Shown: piece by piece, positions 37,762 to 47,879 of the stretch
Layout: each line of letters starts with the position of its first letter
Numbering within the stretch: the first letter of the stretch is position 1
Origin: Vibrio bathopelagicus
Lineage (GTDB): Bacteria > Pseudomonadota > Gammaproteobacteria > Enterobacterales > Vibrionaceae
Direction: 5' to 3'
Assembly: GCF_014879975.1 (NCBI RefSeq)
Contig: NZ_CP062500.1
Coordinates: 2,542,001-2,606,000, forward strand
Length of the DNA: 64,000 nt
Made by a program: the position numbers and the translations under genes
Notes under the pieces: model-generated
What the model saw: the letters and a program-made list of their open reading frames with translations, nothing else
The model's database searches: none
Told to the model about the DNA's origin: nothing

Positions 37762-38952
37762 TTAAGCTTTTGGTTTTATTAGAATTGGTAGGTACAGCAC
37801 AGTGAAACAACTGTATGCGGCAATCCACAGAGCACTGGATAAGGTGATGATATAGACAATATTGTGGGTAAAGTACCCGCCAAACACTCGCACAATAAAA
37901 GCAAAGACAATGGCGATTAACGCCGCAGTCATTAATTTGCCAATCGCGATAGTTCGACCGGTATGTCCTAGCGACACACGTGAAATCATTGATAAGATCA
38001 TCACTCCCATTCCACCCACGGTTAGCGCATGAATCGCTTGTGATTGCGTAACCAATGGTGAAATGATCGAAACGCCAAATAAAATAAGCCCTAACGAAAT
38101 TGCCCAATAGCTTAAATGTAAAGTCCACACGAGGGGTGTCTTGAATGCTACCCATATTTTCCACCTTACCGCCCTAAGCGCGTTTGCCAAACCACTGACA
38201 ATAAACACGGTAGCAACAATGCCTTGTGCAACGGGAAGTATCTGAAAGCTCAGCACAACGGCAAAAATCGTGCTGACTATGCTCAGCTTTTCAAGCCATG
38301 GTAATGCAGGAGTTCGTGGTGTCTGTGTGCCATTAGCGGTAAACATAGGAAAGACTCGTCCACCCATAATGCACATTACTAAGGTCACCAACAGCACCAT
38401 GCCAGTACTCGCTTGCGAAATTAAGACGGGCTGCTGAAATAGAACACCATAATGCATCGCGGCATTGGCAAAAGTCATTAGCAGCAGAATAGGAATGAAC
38501 AATAGATTTCGCCAAAGTTTCACACTGATAATATTATAAGCAAGAGAAATCATAGCGATAGGTAAAAACAACAAATCGATTCCAGCCACCAACCAAGGGC
38601 TTAGTATTCCTGGCAAGAACATAGCTACTCTCGCGCACAGCCAGATAGCCAGAAGCAACATTAACCCGCGTCCGTTGATGCTGCGGACACCCGTCCAGTT
38701 TTGTACTGCTGTAAGTAAAAAGCCCACCACGACGGTGGCTGCAAAGCCAAATAACATTTCATGAATGTGCCACCACATTGCTCCGCCATAAACATTCAGG
38801 GTTGCGCTACCATTCCAAAACGCAGCCCACCCGACTAACGCTGCAATACTAAAAAGTGACGCAAACAAGAAAAACGGTCGAAACGCGAGTTCAAAAAATG
38901 CTGTCATTGAGGCGCTATTATTGGGGTTTGCATTTAAATCTTTCATCATCAT
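37762..38952 (-). CDS. nnrS: NnrS family membrane protein
   Basis: NnrS (396 aa) is a haem- and copper-containing membrane protein that mitigates nitric-oxide stress in Vibrio and denitrifiers. About 12 hydrophobic helices are visible; recognisable segments are FRPFFLFASLF near residue 25, MWWHIHEMLFGFA at about 58, GGRVFPMFTANG at about 196 and ISRVSLGHTGR at about 324, with conserved histidines. Three Met codons in a row open the frame; I keep the first. It lies 22 bases after nsrR, so both share the NsrR-controlled promoter. Confidence 0.95.
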   Translation of the reverse strand: MMMKDLNANPNNSASMTAFFELAFRPFFLFASLFSIAALVGWAAFWNGSATLNVYGGAMWWHIHEMLFGFAATVVVGFLLTAVQNWTGVRSINGRGLMLLLAIWLCARVAMFLPGILSPWLVAGIDLLFLPIAMISLAYNIISVKLWRNLLFIPILLLMTFANAAMHYGVLFQQPVLISQASTGMVLLVTLVMCIMGGRVFPMFTANGTQTPRTPALPWLEKLSIVSTIFAVVLSFQILPVAQGIVATVFIVSGLANALRAVRWKIWVAFKTPLVWTLHLSYWAISLGLILFGVSIISPLVTQSQAIHALTVGGMGVMILSMISRVSLGHTGRTIAIGKLMTAALIAIVFAFIVRVFGGYFTHNIVYIITLSSALWIAAYSCFTVLYLPILIKPKA

Positions 38953-38974
38953 AAACCTAGTGAGTTAACCAAAA

Positions 38975-39418
38975 TTAAATAACTTCAACCGCCAAGAGTT
39001 GTCCTAGCTTGTCGCTGTGCTCTGCGCCTAGGAGATCTTGTAAGCTATAAGCGTCTAAGCTTTTGTAAAAACACTCTTGAGCTTCAGCAAAGATAGTTTT
39101 CAATTGACAATTTGGTGTAATGACACAGCGATTATCCTCACCAAAGCATTCAACTAAGTTACGCTTATCTTCTAATTCTCGAACTAACGTACCAATATTG
39201 ATCTGACTTGGCGGGCAACTCAGTTTCAAGCCACCATTTTTGCCACGGGTAGCGATCAAATGCCCTTTAAGGTTGAGCTGTTGGACAATCTTCATTAAAT
39301 GGTTTTTAGAAATACCATAGCTGTTAGCAATGTCGCCGATGGTACTAAGAGATTGGTTGTTGATCGCTAGATAAATCAGAACTCGCAGGGAGTAATCAGT
39401 GTAACGTGTGATATGCAT
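38975..39418 (-). CDS. nsrR: Nitric-oxide-sensing Rrf2-family repressor NsrR
   Basis: NsrR (147 aa) is an Fe-S-cluster repressor that releases DNA when nitrosylated. I start at ATG 39418 (MHITRYTDYSLRV); the frame stays open to 39505 without family similarity. The winged helix has recognition segment GISKNHLMKIVQQL and RGKNGGLKL. Cluster ligands are Cys91, Cys98 and Cys104 in ECFGEDNRCVITPNC. An NsrR-like box lies 20 bases upstream, implying autoregulation of nsrR-nnrS. Confidence 0.95.
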   Translation of the reverse strand: MHITRYTDYSLRVLIYLAINNQSLSTIGDIANSYGISKNHLMKIVQQLNLKGHLIATRGKNGGLKLSCPPSQINIGTLVRELEDKRNLVECFGEDNRCVITPNCQLKTIFAEAQECFYKSLDAYSLQDLLGAEHSDKLGQLLAVEVI

Positions 39419-39438
39419 AGTGGGATATTTCACTTTAT

Positions 39439-39478
39439 AAGATGTATTCATTATGAATCTTATAATCATTAAAGGCAA
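39439..39478 (-). promoter_or_regulatory. NsrR box and promoter of nsrR-nnrS
   Basis: AAGATGTATTC-A-TTATGAATCTT (39439-39461) matches the NsrR consensus at 10 of 11 left and 7 of 11 right positions. On the minus strand TTGCCT (39478-39473), 17 bases and CATAAT (39455-39450) form the promoter, with the box over the -10 element. The match is weaker than at 37700-37722, as expected for a partly repressed regulator gene. Confidence 0.7.
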
Positions 39479-39638
39479 GATTAACCCTAGAGGGAGATAC
39501 AGCAAGAAGCTAAATCTATACCTTTGCCTGCACTCTTAACTTCGTCTATTTCATCTCTTGTATTAGATGAATTTTCACTCTAGCAATATATAAACACACA
39601 AACTTGTTCATAAAAAAAGCAGTCAGTTAATAAGGGTA

Positions 39639-39667
39639 TTTACAAGCGAAAGCCACCCTTATATTAT
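39639..39667 (+). promoter_or_regulatory. Promoter of second tRNA-Ser
   Basis: TTTACA (39639-39644), 17-base spacer, TATTAT (39662-39667), the same arrangement as for copy 1, although the surrounding bases differ. Confidence 0.75.
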
Positions 39668-39677
39668 ACGCGGCATC

Positions 39678-39768
39678 GGAGGGATGGCTGAGTGGTCGAA
39701 AGCACCGGTCTTGAAAACCGGCAACCGTTAATAGCGGTTCTAGGGTTCAAATCCCTATCCCTCCACCA
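39678..39768 (+). tRNA. tRNA-Ser (anticodon TGA), copy 2
   Basis: Identical over all 91 bases to the copy at 36993-37083, including the A discriminator and encoded CCA. The identity extends through the terminator, with one substitution, up to about 39813, making a direct repeat of about 136 bp that flanks the nsrR-nnrS segment. Confidence 0.95.
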
Positions 39769-39776
39769 CATTAAAG

Positions 39777-39805
39777 AAAGCCGCTGAGAAATCAGCGGCT
39801 TTTTT
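39777..39805 (+). terminator. Terminator of tRNA-Ser copy 2
   Basis: AAAGCCGCTGA (39777-39787), GAAA loop, TCAGCGGCTTTTTT. It also faces the end of the convergent histone-deacetylase-like gene. Confidence 0.93.
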
Positions 39806-39833
39806 GTATCTGAAGATCACGCAGCTCAACGGT

Positions 39834-40754
39834 TCAGCTATTCACAGCCAATGCAGCGTTTAGTAACTGCATGTGGATCGGCACCAGATCTTTATGTTCC
39901 GACCGATAACCACCACCCACAACACACGCCATTGGAATCGCTTTACTCTTTGCTAAGTTGAGCATCAAACAATCGCGTTTAAATATCCCTTGTGTAGAAA
40001 TATTCAAATACCCCAATTCGTCATCTTGATGAATATCGACACCCGCATCATAGATAATCAGATCCGGTTGATGATGAGCAATAGCCATGTTGGTGACCTG
40101 TTCAAAGCAACGCAGAAACTCCTCGTCTTCCGTTTCACGGCTTAACGGCACATCCAAGTCAGATACAGGTTTACGAGCAGGAAAGTTCTTATCACAGTGG
40201 AACGACAAAGTAATAATGTCGTCATTCTGTTGGCAAAGTGTCGCTGTACCATCGCCATGGTGAACATCACTGTCGACAATCAACACTTTATCTATATGTT
40301 CAAACGTTAGCGCATGCTTAGCCGCCAAAACCAGATCATTCAACAAACAGAAGCCACTGCCAAAATCTCGGTGCGCATGGTGATAGCCACCGCTGAGATG
40401 AATCGCTAAACCACTCTCGATAGCCATTTCTGCAGCCAAGCAGGTTCCACCACTTGAATAGAGTGTTCTTTCTATAAGCTGTTCGCTCCACGGAAAGCCG
40501 ATACGTCTCATTTTTGCCGCAGGCAAATTTCCAGAAACCAGCAAATCGACATATTCACCATCGTGCACCTGCTTTACTTGTTCTACCGAAACAGGCATTG
40601 GCTGGAACACTTCGAATGCATTACTCCATTTGGGATCGCTATCCATGTGGTGCTTCACCGCACTGTGCAACAGTTGGTATTTATGGATAGGATAACGATG
40701 CCCTTCTGGTAAAGGCAATTGAGAATAAATTGGATGGTAAATTAAAGGAATCAT
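39834..40754 (-). CDS. Histone deacetylase family protein
   Basis: A 306-aa zinc-dependent deacetylase-fold protein. The catalytic His pair is in SGGYHHAHRD, and metal ligands are in DSDVHHGDGT and DAGVDIHQDDELG. Bacterial members act on acetylated proteins, polyamines or other small amides; the substrate here is unknown. It resembles the short class (HDAC11-like). Its start is 67 bases from the Fur box at 40821-40837, so iron control is possible but it may belong only to the opposite gene. Confidence 0.9.
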   Translation of the reverse strand: MIPLIYHPIYSQLPLPEGHRYPIHKYQLLHSAVKHHMDSDPKWSNAFEVFQPMPVSVEQVKQVHDGEYVDLLVSGNLPAAKMRRIGFPWSEQLIERTLYSSGGTCLAAEMAIESGLAIHLSGGYHHAHRDFGSGFCLLNDLVLAAKHALTFEHIDKVLIVDSDVHHGDGTATLCQQNDDIITLSFHCDKNFPARKPVSDLDVPLSRETEDEEFLRCFEQVTNMAIAHHQPDLIIYDAGVDIHQDDELGYLNISTQGIFKRDCLMLNLAKSKAIPMACVVGGGYRSEHKDLVPIHMQLLNAALAVNS

Positions 40755-40820
40755 AGTCAGGCGTATTACGTTTCAGTCTCAAAATCATAACAGTCTCATA
40801 CTTGGCGACAACCCTAATTG

Positions 40821-40837
40821 ATGATAATAATTATCAT
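40821..40837. promoter_or_regulatory. Fur box
   Basis: ATGATAAT-A-ATTATCAT, a perfect 8-1-8 palindrome matching the Fur core. It lies 27 bases upstream of a 41-codon gene on the plus strand and 66 bases upstream of the deacetylase-like gene on the minus strand. Confidence 0.85.
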
Positions 40838-40864
40838 TAACTTTAATTAATTCCAGAGACAACA

Positions 40865-40990
40865 ATGAAAAACGTAATACTCATCTGTGGTGTGATCTGC
40901 GGCTCTGTCGCAGCAGTAATGATTTTCGTGAGCATACTGATGGTCAGTTGGTGGAGCGTTGATTTTATCGCGTTAACCCATCACACTTAA
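40865..40990 (+). CDS. Small membrane protein, probably iron-regulated
   Basis: A 41-aa protein (MKNVILICGVICGSVAAV...HHT) with one hydrophobic helix at about 4-28, two cysteines in the helix and a Trp pair after it. AGAGAC precedes ATG by about 5 bases. A perfect Fur palindrome sits immediately upstream, and an SDR gene starts 25 bases downstream, suggesting a Fur-controlled operon with it. I recognise no family. Confidence 0.62.
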   Translation: MKNVILICGVICGSVAAVMIFVSILMVSWWSVDFIALTHHT

Positions 40991-41015
40991 CTGATTGAAC
41001 TAACAAGGAATCATT

Positions 41016-41702
41016 ATGAGCGTTATTTTTATCACTGGTGCGAACCGAGGTATTGGTCTAAGCCTAGCCCAACACTACGTAAATGATCGCCACACCGTGT
41101 ATGCCACCTATCGCGATGCTTCCACAGCACAAGAGTTACTTGCTCTCGCAAACGAAAACAGCAACCTTTCGTGCCTACAACTCGACATCACGGACTATCG
41201 ATCCGTCAATGAACTTCCTTTAAAGCTTGAACCTATCGATGTTCTCATCAACAACGCTGGCTACTATGGTCCTAAAGGTTACGGGCTGGGTAATACCGAT
41301 GTAGAAGAGTGGCGTCGTGTTTTCGAAATCAACACCATCGCTCCTCTCAAGCTCGTTGAATCCTTACTGCCTTTGCTAGCAAAGAGCCCAATAAAAAAGA
41401 TCGCGTGCCTTTCATCAAGAGTGGGCAGCATGTCTGAAAACACATCAGGCGGAGGCTACATCTATCGTTCATCTAAAGCGGCTCTAAACTCGGTTGTGAA
41501 GAGTTTAAGCAACGACTTAACAGATAATGGCTTTACAGTATTAGCGTTACACCCTGGGTGGGTACAGACGGAAATGGGCGGACCTAACGCTCTTATTGAT
41601 ACAGAGACTTCGGCTAAAGGCCTTGTGACTCTAATAGAGTCATCGAATACTGAAGTGAGTGGTCACTTCTTTAATTTCGATGGTAGCGAAATAGACTGGT
41701 AG
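41016..41702 (+). CDS. Short-chain dehydrogenase/reductase (C-factor-like)
   Basis: A 228-aa classical SDR. The NAD(P)-binding TGANRGIG is at residues 7-14, NNAG is near residue 79, the catalytic Ser is in CLSSRVGS, and YRSSK provides Tyr and Lys. It resembles the CsgA/C-factor-like group; the substrate is unknown. The ribosome site AAGGA is good. It sits between the 41-aa membrane gene and the lipoprotein gene (7-base gap), consistent with one Fur-regulated operon. Confidence 0.9.
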   Translation: MSVIFITGANRGIGLSLAQHYVNDRHTVYATYRDASTAQELLALANENSNLSCLQLDITDYRSVNELPLKLEPIDVLINNAGYYGPKGYGLGNTDVEEWRRVFEINTIAPLKLVESLLPLLAKSPIKKIACLSSRVGSMSENTSGGGYIYRSSKAALNSVVKSLSNDLTDNGFTVLALHPGWVQTEMGGPNALIDTETSAKGLVTLIESSNTEVSGHFFNFDGSEIDW

Positions 41703-41709
41703 CCGTCAC

Positions 41710-42711
41710 ATGGGTCGTCGGGTTATCTCAAGCTTACTCGTACGTCTAACACCGTTGTGTCTAACAATGGTGTTAACTGGATGTGTCGATGACAGCCCAC
41801 AGAACTATTTCGACGACTATCAGACCAAAATCGCCAACGTGCAAGATGCTGACGAGATACAGGAAGACTGGGAACTCGAAAGCTTACCGAGAAAGCGAGA
41901 ACTGTTTATTGAAGTCCCTTCGCTCTCTATCGGGCTTATCGACAGTTATCAACTTCGACAATGTGGATTATTCAATCTGATTGCAGAGAGAAATTCCGTA
42001 CTTGGAAAAGTCGCCGACGAGTTCCGGAATTACGATTATCAAGTCGCTCTACTGGAAGGTGTTGGTAAGTGTTTATCTAATAACGAATTAGATCCAGAGA
42101 TCGTAGAATTACTCAGAGAAATCGAGCAACAGAAACTCGCACAATTTCCACTGCACCAATGGAATCTAATCTATGCCAGTGAAGCGATGCAATCGCAAAT
42201 GCGTGGTAGTCAGTGGTTACGTGCTGATATCGGCGAACAAGTTCGACAGACAAGTGACGCCCTAGAGCATATCAATTTAGCGTTAAACACACCGCTAGTT
42301 TCCGGCAAGATTATTGAGGTTCAAGAAGGATTAGAGAAGAGTTCGACGCTTGGGGATTTGTACTACTCACTATCTCGTGCCTCTGTCGAGCTCGATATCA
42401 TTACCCAACAGCTGACAACTTTTGATGCCAGCATCATCTGTGGCAAACAGCGAAACACCACTAAGTTTCGTTACCTCAACAATGTGTTCGAGCAACAATA
42501 CATTAGCAAGGTTCAGCCTTACATGGCGCAATTGGATGGCTACTATCAACAGTTAGCCCCGCAACTTGGTATGTTTGATGCGCAACCTGACCTGCACAGT
42601 TATTACTTTCCGATCCAAGATGCACATCAAGCCTTTCGTGCCTCCACTCGCCGCCATGTTGATTACTGGCAACAGCTGTTTAAGCGCTGCGGACGCAAAG
42701 TCGGTCGTTAA
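41710..42711 (+). CDS. Predicted lipoprotein, DUF3080-like
   Basis: A 333-aa protein with a signal peptide ending in the lipobox LTGC (Cys25) and a mostly helical mature part. I associate it with the DUF3080 family, function unknown. Three further Cys (QCGLF, GKCLS, IICGK) and a fourth in the C-terminal KRCGRK could form disulfides in the periplasm. It follows the SDR gene by 7 bases and ends just before the convergent topB. Confidence 0.8.
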   Translation: MGRRVISSLLVRLTPLCLTMVLTGCVDDSPQNYFDDYQTKIANVQDADEIQEDWELESLPRKRELFIEVPSLSIGLIDSYQLRQCGLFNLIAERNSVLGKVADEFRNYDYQVALLEGVGKCLSNNELDPEIVELLREIEQQKLAQFPLHQWNLIYASEAMQSQMRGSQWLRADIGEQVRQTSDALEHINLALNTPLVSGKIIEVQEGLEKSSTLGDLYYSLSRASVELDIITQQLTTFDASIICGKQRNTTKFRYLNNVFEQQYISKVQPYMAQLDGYYQQLAPQLGMFDAQPDLHSYYFPIQDAHQAFRASTRRHVDYWQQLFKRCGRKVGR

Positions 42712-42764
42712 TCCCGACACCTACAATAGATAGCTTTTTGCTGTCAGTTCCTAACAATTAACTT

Positions 42765-44726
42765 TTAGCTTTTCGTTCCTTTCTTAGCATACGTTTTCTT
42801 TTTCGCACCACCGCCTTTGCGGCGTTTAAAGGCCGGTCTTTCGACTTTAGGAAGATGACGCAGAGACTCAGGGACTTCACCCGTTTTTACCTTGCCCATC
42901 AAGCCGTCGATCTTGCTTTCTAGTTCTTGCATGAAAGGTTGATACGCTTGATTTCGTTCAGCCATGCCTTGCAACTGATGCTCCCAGTGAGCGGTCATGT
43001 CGGGGAAGGTCGAGTCCTCAGGTAAGGCATTAATCAAACCTCTTCCCGCCGGGCTACTGTGAATACTTTTACCTTGTCGAGTTAGCAGTTGCCTCTTAAA
43101 CAAAGTATCTAAAATGCCCGCACGAGTTGCCTCTGTTCCGAGGCCATCGGTCTCTTTCAAGATAGCTTTGAGGTCTTTATTTGCCACAAAGCGTGCAATA
43201 CCGGTCATCGCTTGTAACAACGTCGCTTCGGTAAAGTGTTTTGGTGGCTCAGTTTTCTTATCGCCAATAACGCCTTCACGACACGTCAGTACCGTTCCTT
43301 TATCCAATGGAGGAACCGTGTCTGTGCCATCGCCTTTCTCTTCGGTATCCGTTTTACCCATCAACACTTTCCAACCTGGGTTAATAAGTTGGCGCCCTTT
43401 TGCGATGAACACGCCACCAGCGATATCAAACACAAGCTTGGCATCGGCAAAAATGGCCGGCGGATAAAACTGCATCAGATACTGACGAGCAATTTGCTGA
43501 TAGATCTTCATCTCATTGGCAGACAGGCCATTCACCGATGATTTCTTCGGTGTTGGGATTATCGCGTGGTGAGCGTCGACCTTGCTGTCGTTCCATGCTT
43601 TTGATTTAAGAGAAAGATCCGCACCTTGAGCACCACTTTGCAGTTCTTTCGCATTATTAGCGATAGCGTCGACGACTGATTCTCGTTGCGAGTAGTGATC
43701 TTTAGGCAGGTATCGGCTATCAGAACGTGGATAAGTGATGAGTTTGTGTTTCTCATACAATGACTGACAAGTGTCGAGTACCTGTTGAGCACTCATTCCA
43801 AAACGCTTAGACGCATCAATCTGTAGAGCTGACAGCGAATAAGGAAGTGGCGCCGCTTGTTTGCTTTGCTTCTGCTCTGATTCCGTCACCGTTGCAGGCT
43901 GATTAGCAATTCGGTTAGCGACATTCTCAACTAGCTTTCGATTGAGCACACGGCCTTCTTCATCTTGCCAAGGTTTACATGCTTCGCTTGGTTTCCAACG
44001 CGCTCGAATATCAAAGCTCTGGCCGTTGTTTTGATAAGGGATCAGCGCATATAAAGTGAAGTAATCTTTCGGAATGAAGTTTTCGATTTCTTCATCACGT
44101 CTCACCACTAAACCAAGTACGGGAGTTTGCACTCGCCCTACCGACAAGACGCCTTGGTAACCCGCCTTTTGCCCTAACAAGGTATAGGCGCGAGTCATGT
44201 TCATGCCATACAGCCAATCGGCTCTAGAGCGCGCCAATGCAGAGATAGAAAGTGGAATAAAATCGCGGTTGCTGCGCATCTGAGAGAGCGCACGCTTTAC
44301 CGCTGGCAAGTTCAAGTCACTGATAAGCAATCTGTCCATCGACTCTTTCTTAGCCTTGGACACCTTGCAGTAATCAATCACTTCATCAACCAGCAGCTGC
44401 CCTTCTCTATCCGGGTCACCTGCATGAACGATTTGAGTCGCGTCCTTCAATAGCTTTCGGATCACCGTGAGCTGTTTGCTTGACGTCTTACGTGGTCTCA
44501 GCTGCCATTGCTCTGGCACAATAGGAAGGTCTGCTAGGTTCCATTTCTTGTAGCGGTCGTCGTAAGCGTCTGGCTCAACCTGCTCCAATAAGTGTCCAAT
44601 ACACCAAGTCACCACATCCCCATTACCACATTTGATAAACCCTTGGTCTTTCTTCTGTGGATTCGGTAGTGCGGCGGCGATCGCGCGGCCTAGGCTTGGT
44701 TTTTCAGCAATAATAAGGCGAGACAT
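42765..44726 (-). CDS. topB: DNA topoisomerase III
   Basis: TopB (653 aa, the same length as in E. coli) is a type IA topoisomerase that decatenates and resolves replication intermediates. The TOPRIM motif is AEKPSLG at the start and [10 protein letters not shown] at 101-110. The catalytic Tyr332 is in [12 protein letters not shown]. The basic C-terminal tail ([18 protein letters not shown]) probably binds DNA. I start at ATG 44726, with GGAA upstream; the frame is open to 44759. Confidence 0.97.
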   Translation of the reverse strand: MSRLIIAEKPSLGRAIAAALPNPQKKDQGFIKCGNGDVVTWCIGHLLEQVEPDAYDDRYKKWNLADLPIVPEQWQLRPRKTSSKQLTVIRKLLKDATQIVHAGDPDREGQLLVDEVIDYCKVSKAKKESMDRLLISDLNLPAVKRALSQMRSNRDFIPLSISALARSRADWLYGMNMTRAYTLLGQKAGYQGVLSVGRVQTPVLGLVVRRDEEIENFIPKDYFTLYALIPYQNNGQSFDIRARWKPSEACKPWQDEEGRVLNRKLVENVANRIANQPATVTESEQKQSKQAAPLPYSLSALQIDASKRFGMSAQQVLDTCQSLYEKHKLITYPRSDSRYLPKDHYSQRESVVDAIANNAKELQSGAQGADLSLKSKAWNDSKVDAHHAIIPTPKKSSVNGLSANEMKIYQQIARQYLMQFYPPAIFADAKLVFDIAGGVFIAKGRQLINPGWKVLMGKTDTEEKGDGTDTVPPLDKGTVLTCREGVIGDKKTEPPKHFTEATLLQAMTGIARFVANKDLKAILKETDGLGTEATRAGILDTLFKRQLLTRQGKSIHSSPAGRGLINALPEDSTFPDMTAHWEHQLQGMAERNQAYQPFMQELESKIDGLMGKVKTGEVPESLRHLPKVERPAFKRRKGGGAKKKTYAKKGTKS

Positions 44727-44853
44727 GTTTTTCCAGATGCTACAAACAATTAGGGCCACATTATCTAACGTGGCCCCTAGAAATCAAGGAAAACTGGTTG
44801 TTTATACAGTGAGCATTCAACAATTCGTTGTGCCGCTGTTTTCCTGAAGAGCT

Positions 44854-45402
44854 CTATAAGAACTCGACGAACTTCGAGAAGTCTCGCTCTGGTACTTTCA
44901 TTGGCGTACAGCCCGGAGTACCTAGGTATAGGAAACCAACAATTTCGTCGTCACCTTCTAGGCCGAATGCTTGGTGTACCTCTGGATGGAACATCCATTT
45001 ACCTGAACGCCAAAAACCTTGGAAGCCTTGTGCGACTGCTGCCATTTGCATTGCTTGCGCAGCACAACCAGCAGACAGGTGTTGTTCGATAGCGGGCACT
45101 TTCTCGTGCTCAGTCACTTTTGCAATCACAGTGATGACCATTGGAGCTCGGAACGGCGCTTTCTTTACTTTCTCAATCACCGCTTCTTCACTTTTGTCCG
45201 CCTCAGCAGCACGAACCAAGATATCAGAGAGCTTTTGTAGCCCTGAACCTTGTGCGATAACAAAGCGCCACGGTGTCAGTGCGCCATGGTCTGGAGCACG
45301 TAAACCCGCTTTGATAATATTTTCTAACGCGACACCTTCAGGTGCTGGATCAGAGAGTTTTGCGATAGAGCGTCTGTTGAGCAATAGATCCAAAGCATCC
45401 AT
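44854..45402 (-). CDS. ydjA: YdjA-family nitroreductase
   Basis: A 182-aa FMN-dependent NAD(P)H nitroreductase-fold protein. The FMN-binding RRSIAKLSDPAPEG at residues 10-23, LRAPDHGALTPWRF and the C-terminal GFLYLGTPGC are as in YdjA. The family is minimal in size and the physiological substrate is unknown. The ribosome site AAGGAC is good. Neighbour of topB. Confidence 0.92.
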   Translation of the reverse strand: MDALDLLLNRRSIAKLSDPAPEGVALENIIKAGLRAPDHGALTPWRFVIAQGSGLQKLSDILVRAAEADKSEEAVIEKVKKAPFRAPMVITVIAKVTEHEKVPAIEQHLSAGCAAQAMQMAAVAQGFQGFWRSGKWMFHPEVHQAFGLEGDDEIVGFLYLGTPGCTPMKVPERDFSKFVEFL

Positions 45403-45510
45403 TTGAAGTCCTTACTGTTTCTTTATTATTTGTATAGTTGAACTGTAGCACAGAATACAAACGATAATAAATCTCAACAGGTGTGTATTTAACACTGATT
45501 TGAAACAATA

Positions 45511-45542
45511 AAGGCTCCTAAATCTATGACTTAGGAGCCTTA
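45511..45542 (-). terminator. Rho-independent terminator of fadH
   Basis: AAGGCTCCTAA (45511-45521) and TTAGGAGCCTT (45531-45541) form an 11-bp stem with a 9-base loop; the T tract on the minus strand is short. Confidence 0.75.
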
Positions 45543-45590
45543 TTTATCTGTCTAGTTCAAGCTTATCGAACAAGAGCATTCTGTTTATTG

Positions 45591-47642
<2,052 letters not shown>

Positions 47643-47879
47643 TCAATCACCAAAAGTTCAAACAACCGTTTACATTTTTGTAACACCGATCATAATGCAG
47701 GACGTATTAATCGTTCAAAAGTCCTTAATATGACTACACTTAATGAGAATATATATCGATTAACAATTCTGGGTGTAGTTTGAGTTAGGGAATTATCGTA
47801 GGATACTAAGCAGTTAATATTATTGAGATTAATGGTACTACGACTTGTTAAAGCGACGTAATCTCACTGTGGAGACAGA

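Noticed and set aside
36993..39813. Prophage or integrative element at tRNA-Ser
   Set aside because: No integrase, excisionase or phage gene lies between the tRNA copies; the repeats include whole tRNA genes with promoters and terminators.
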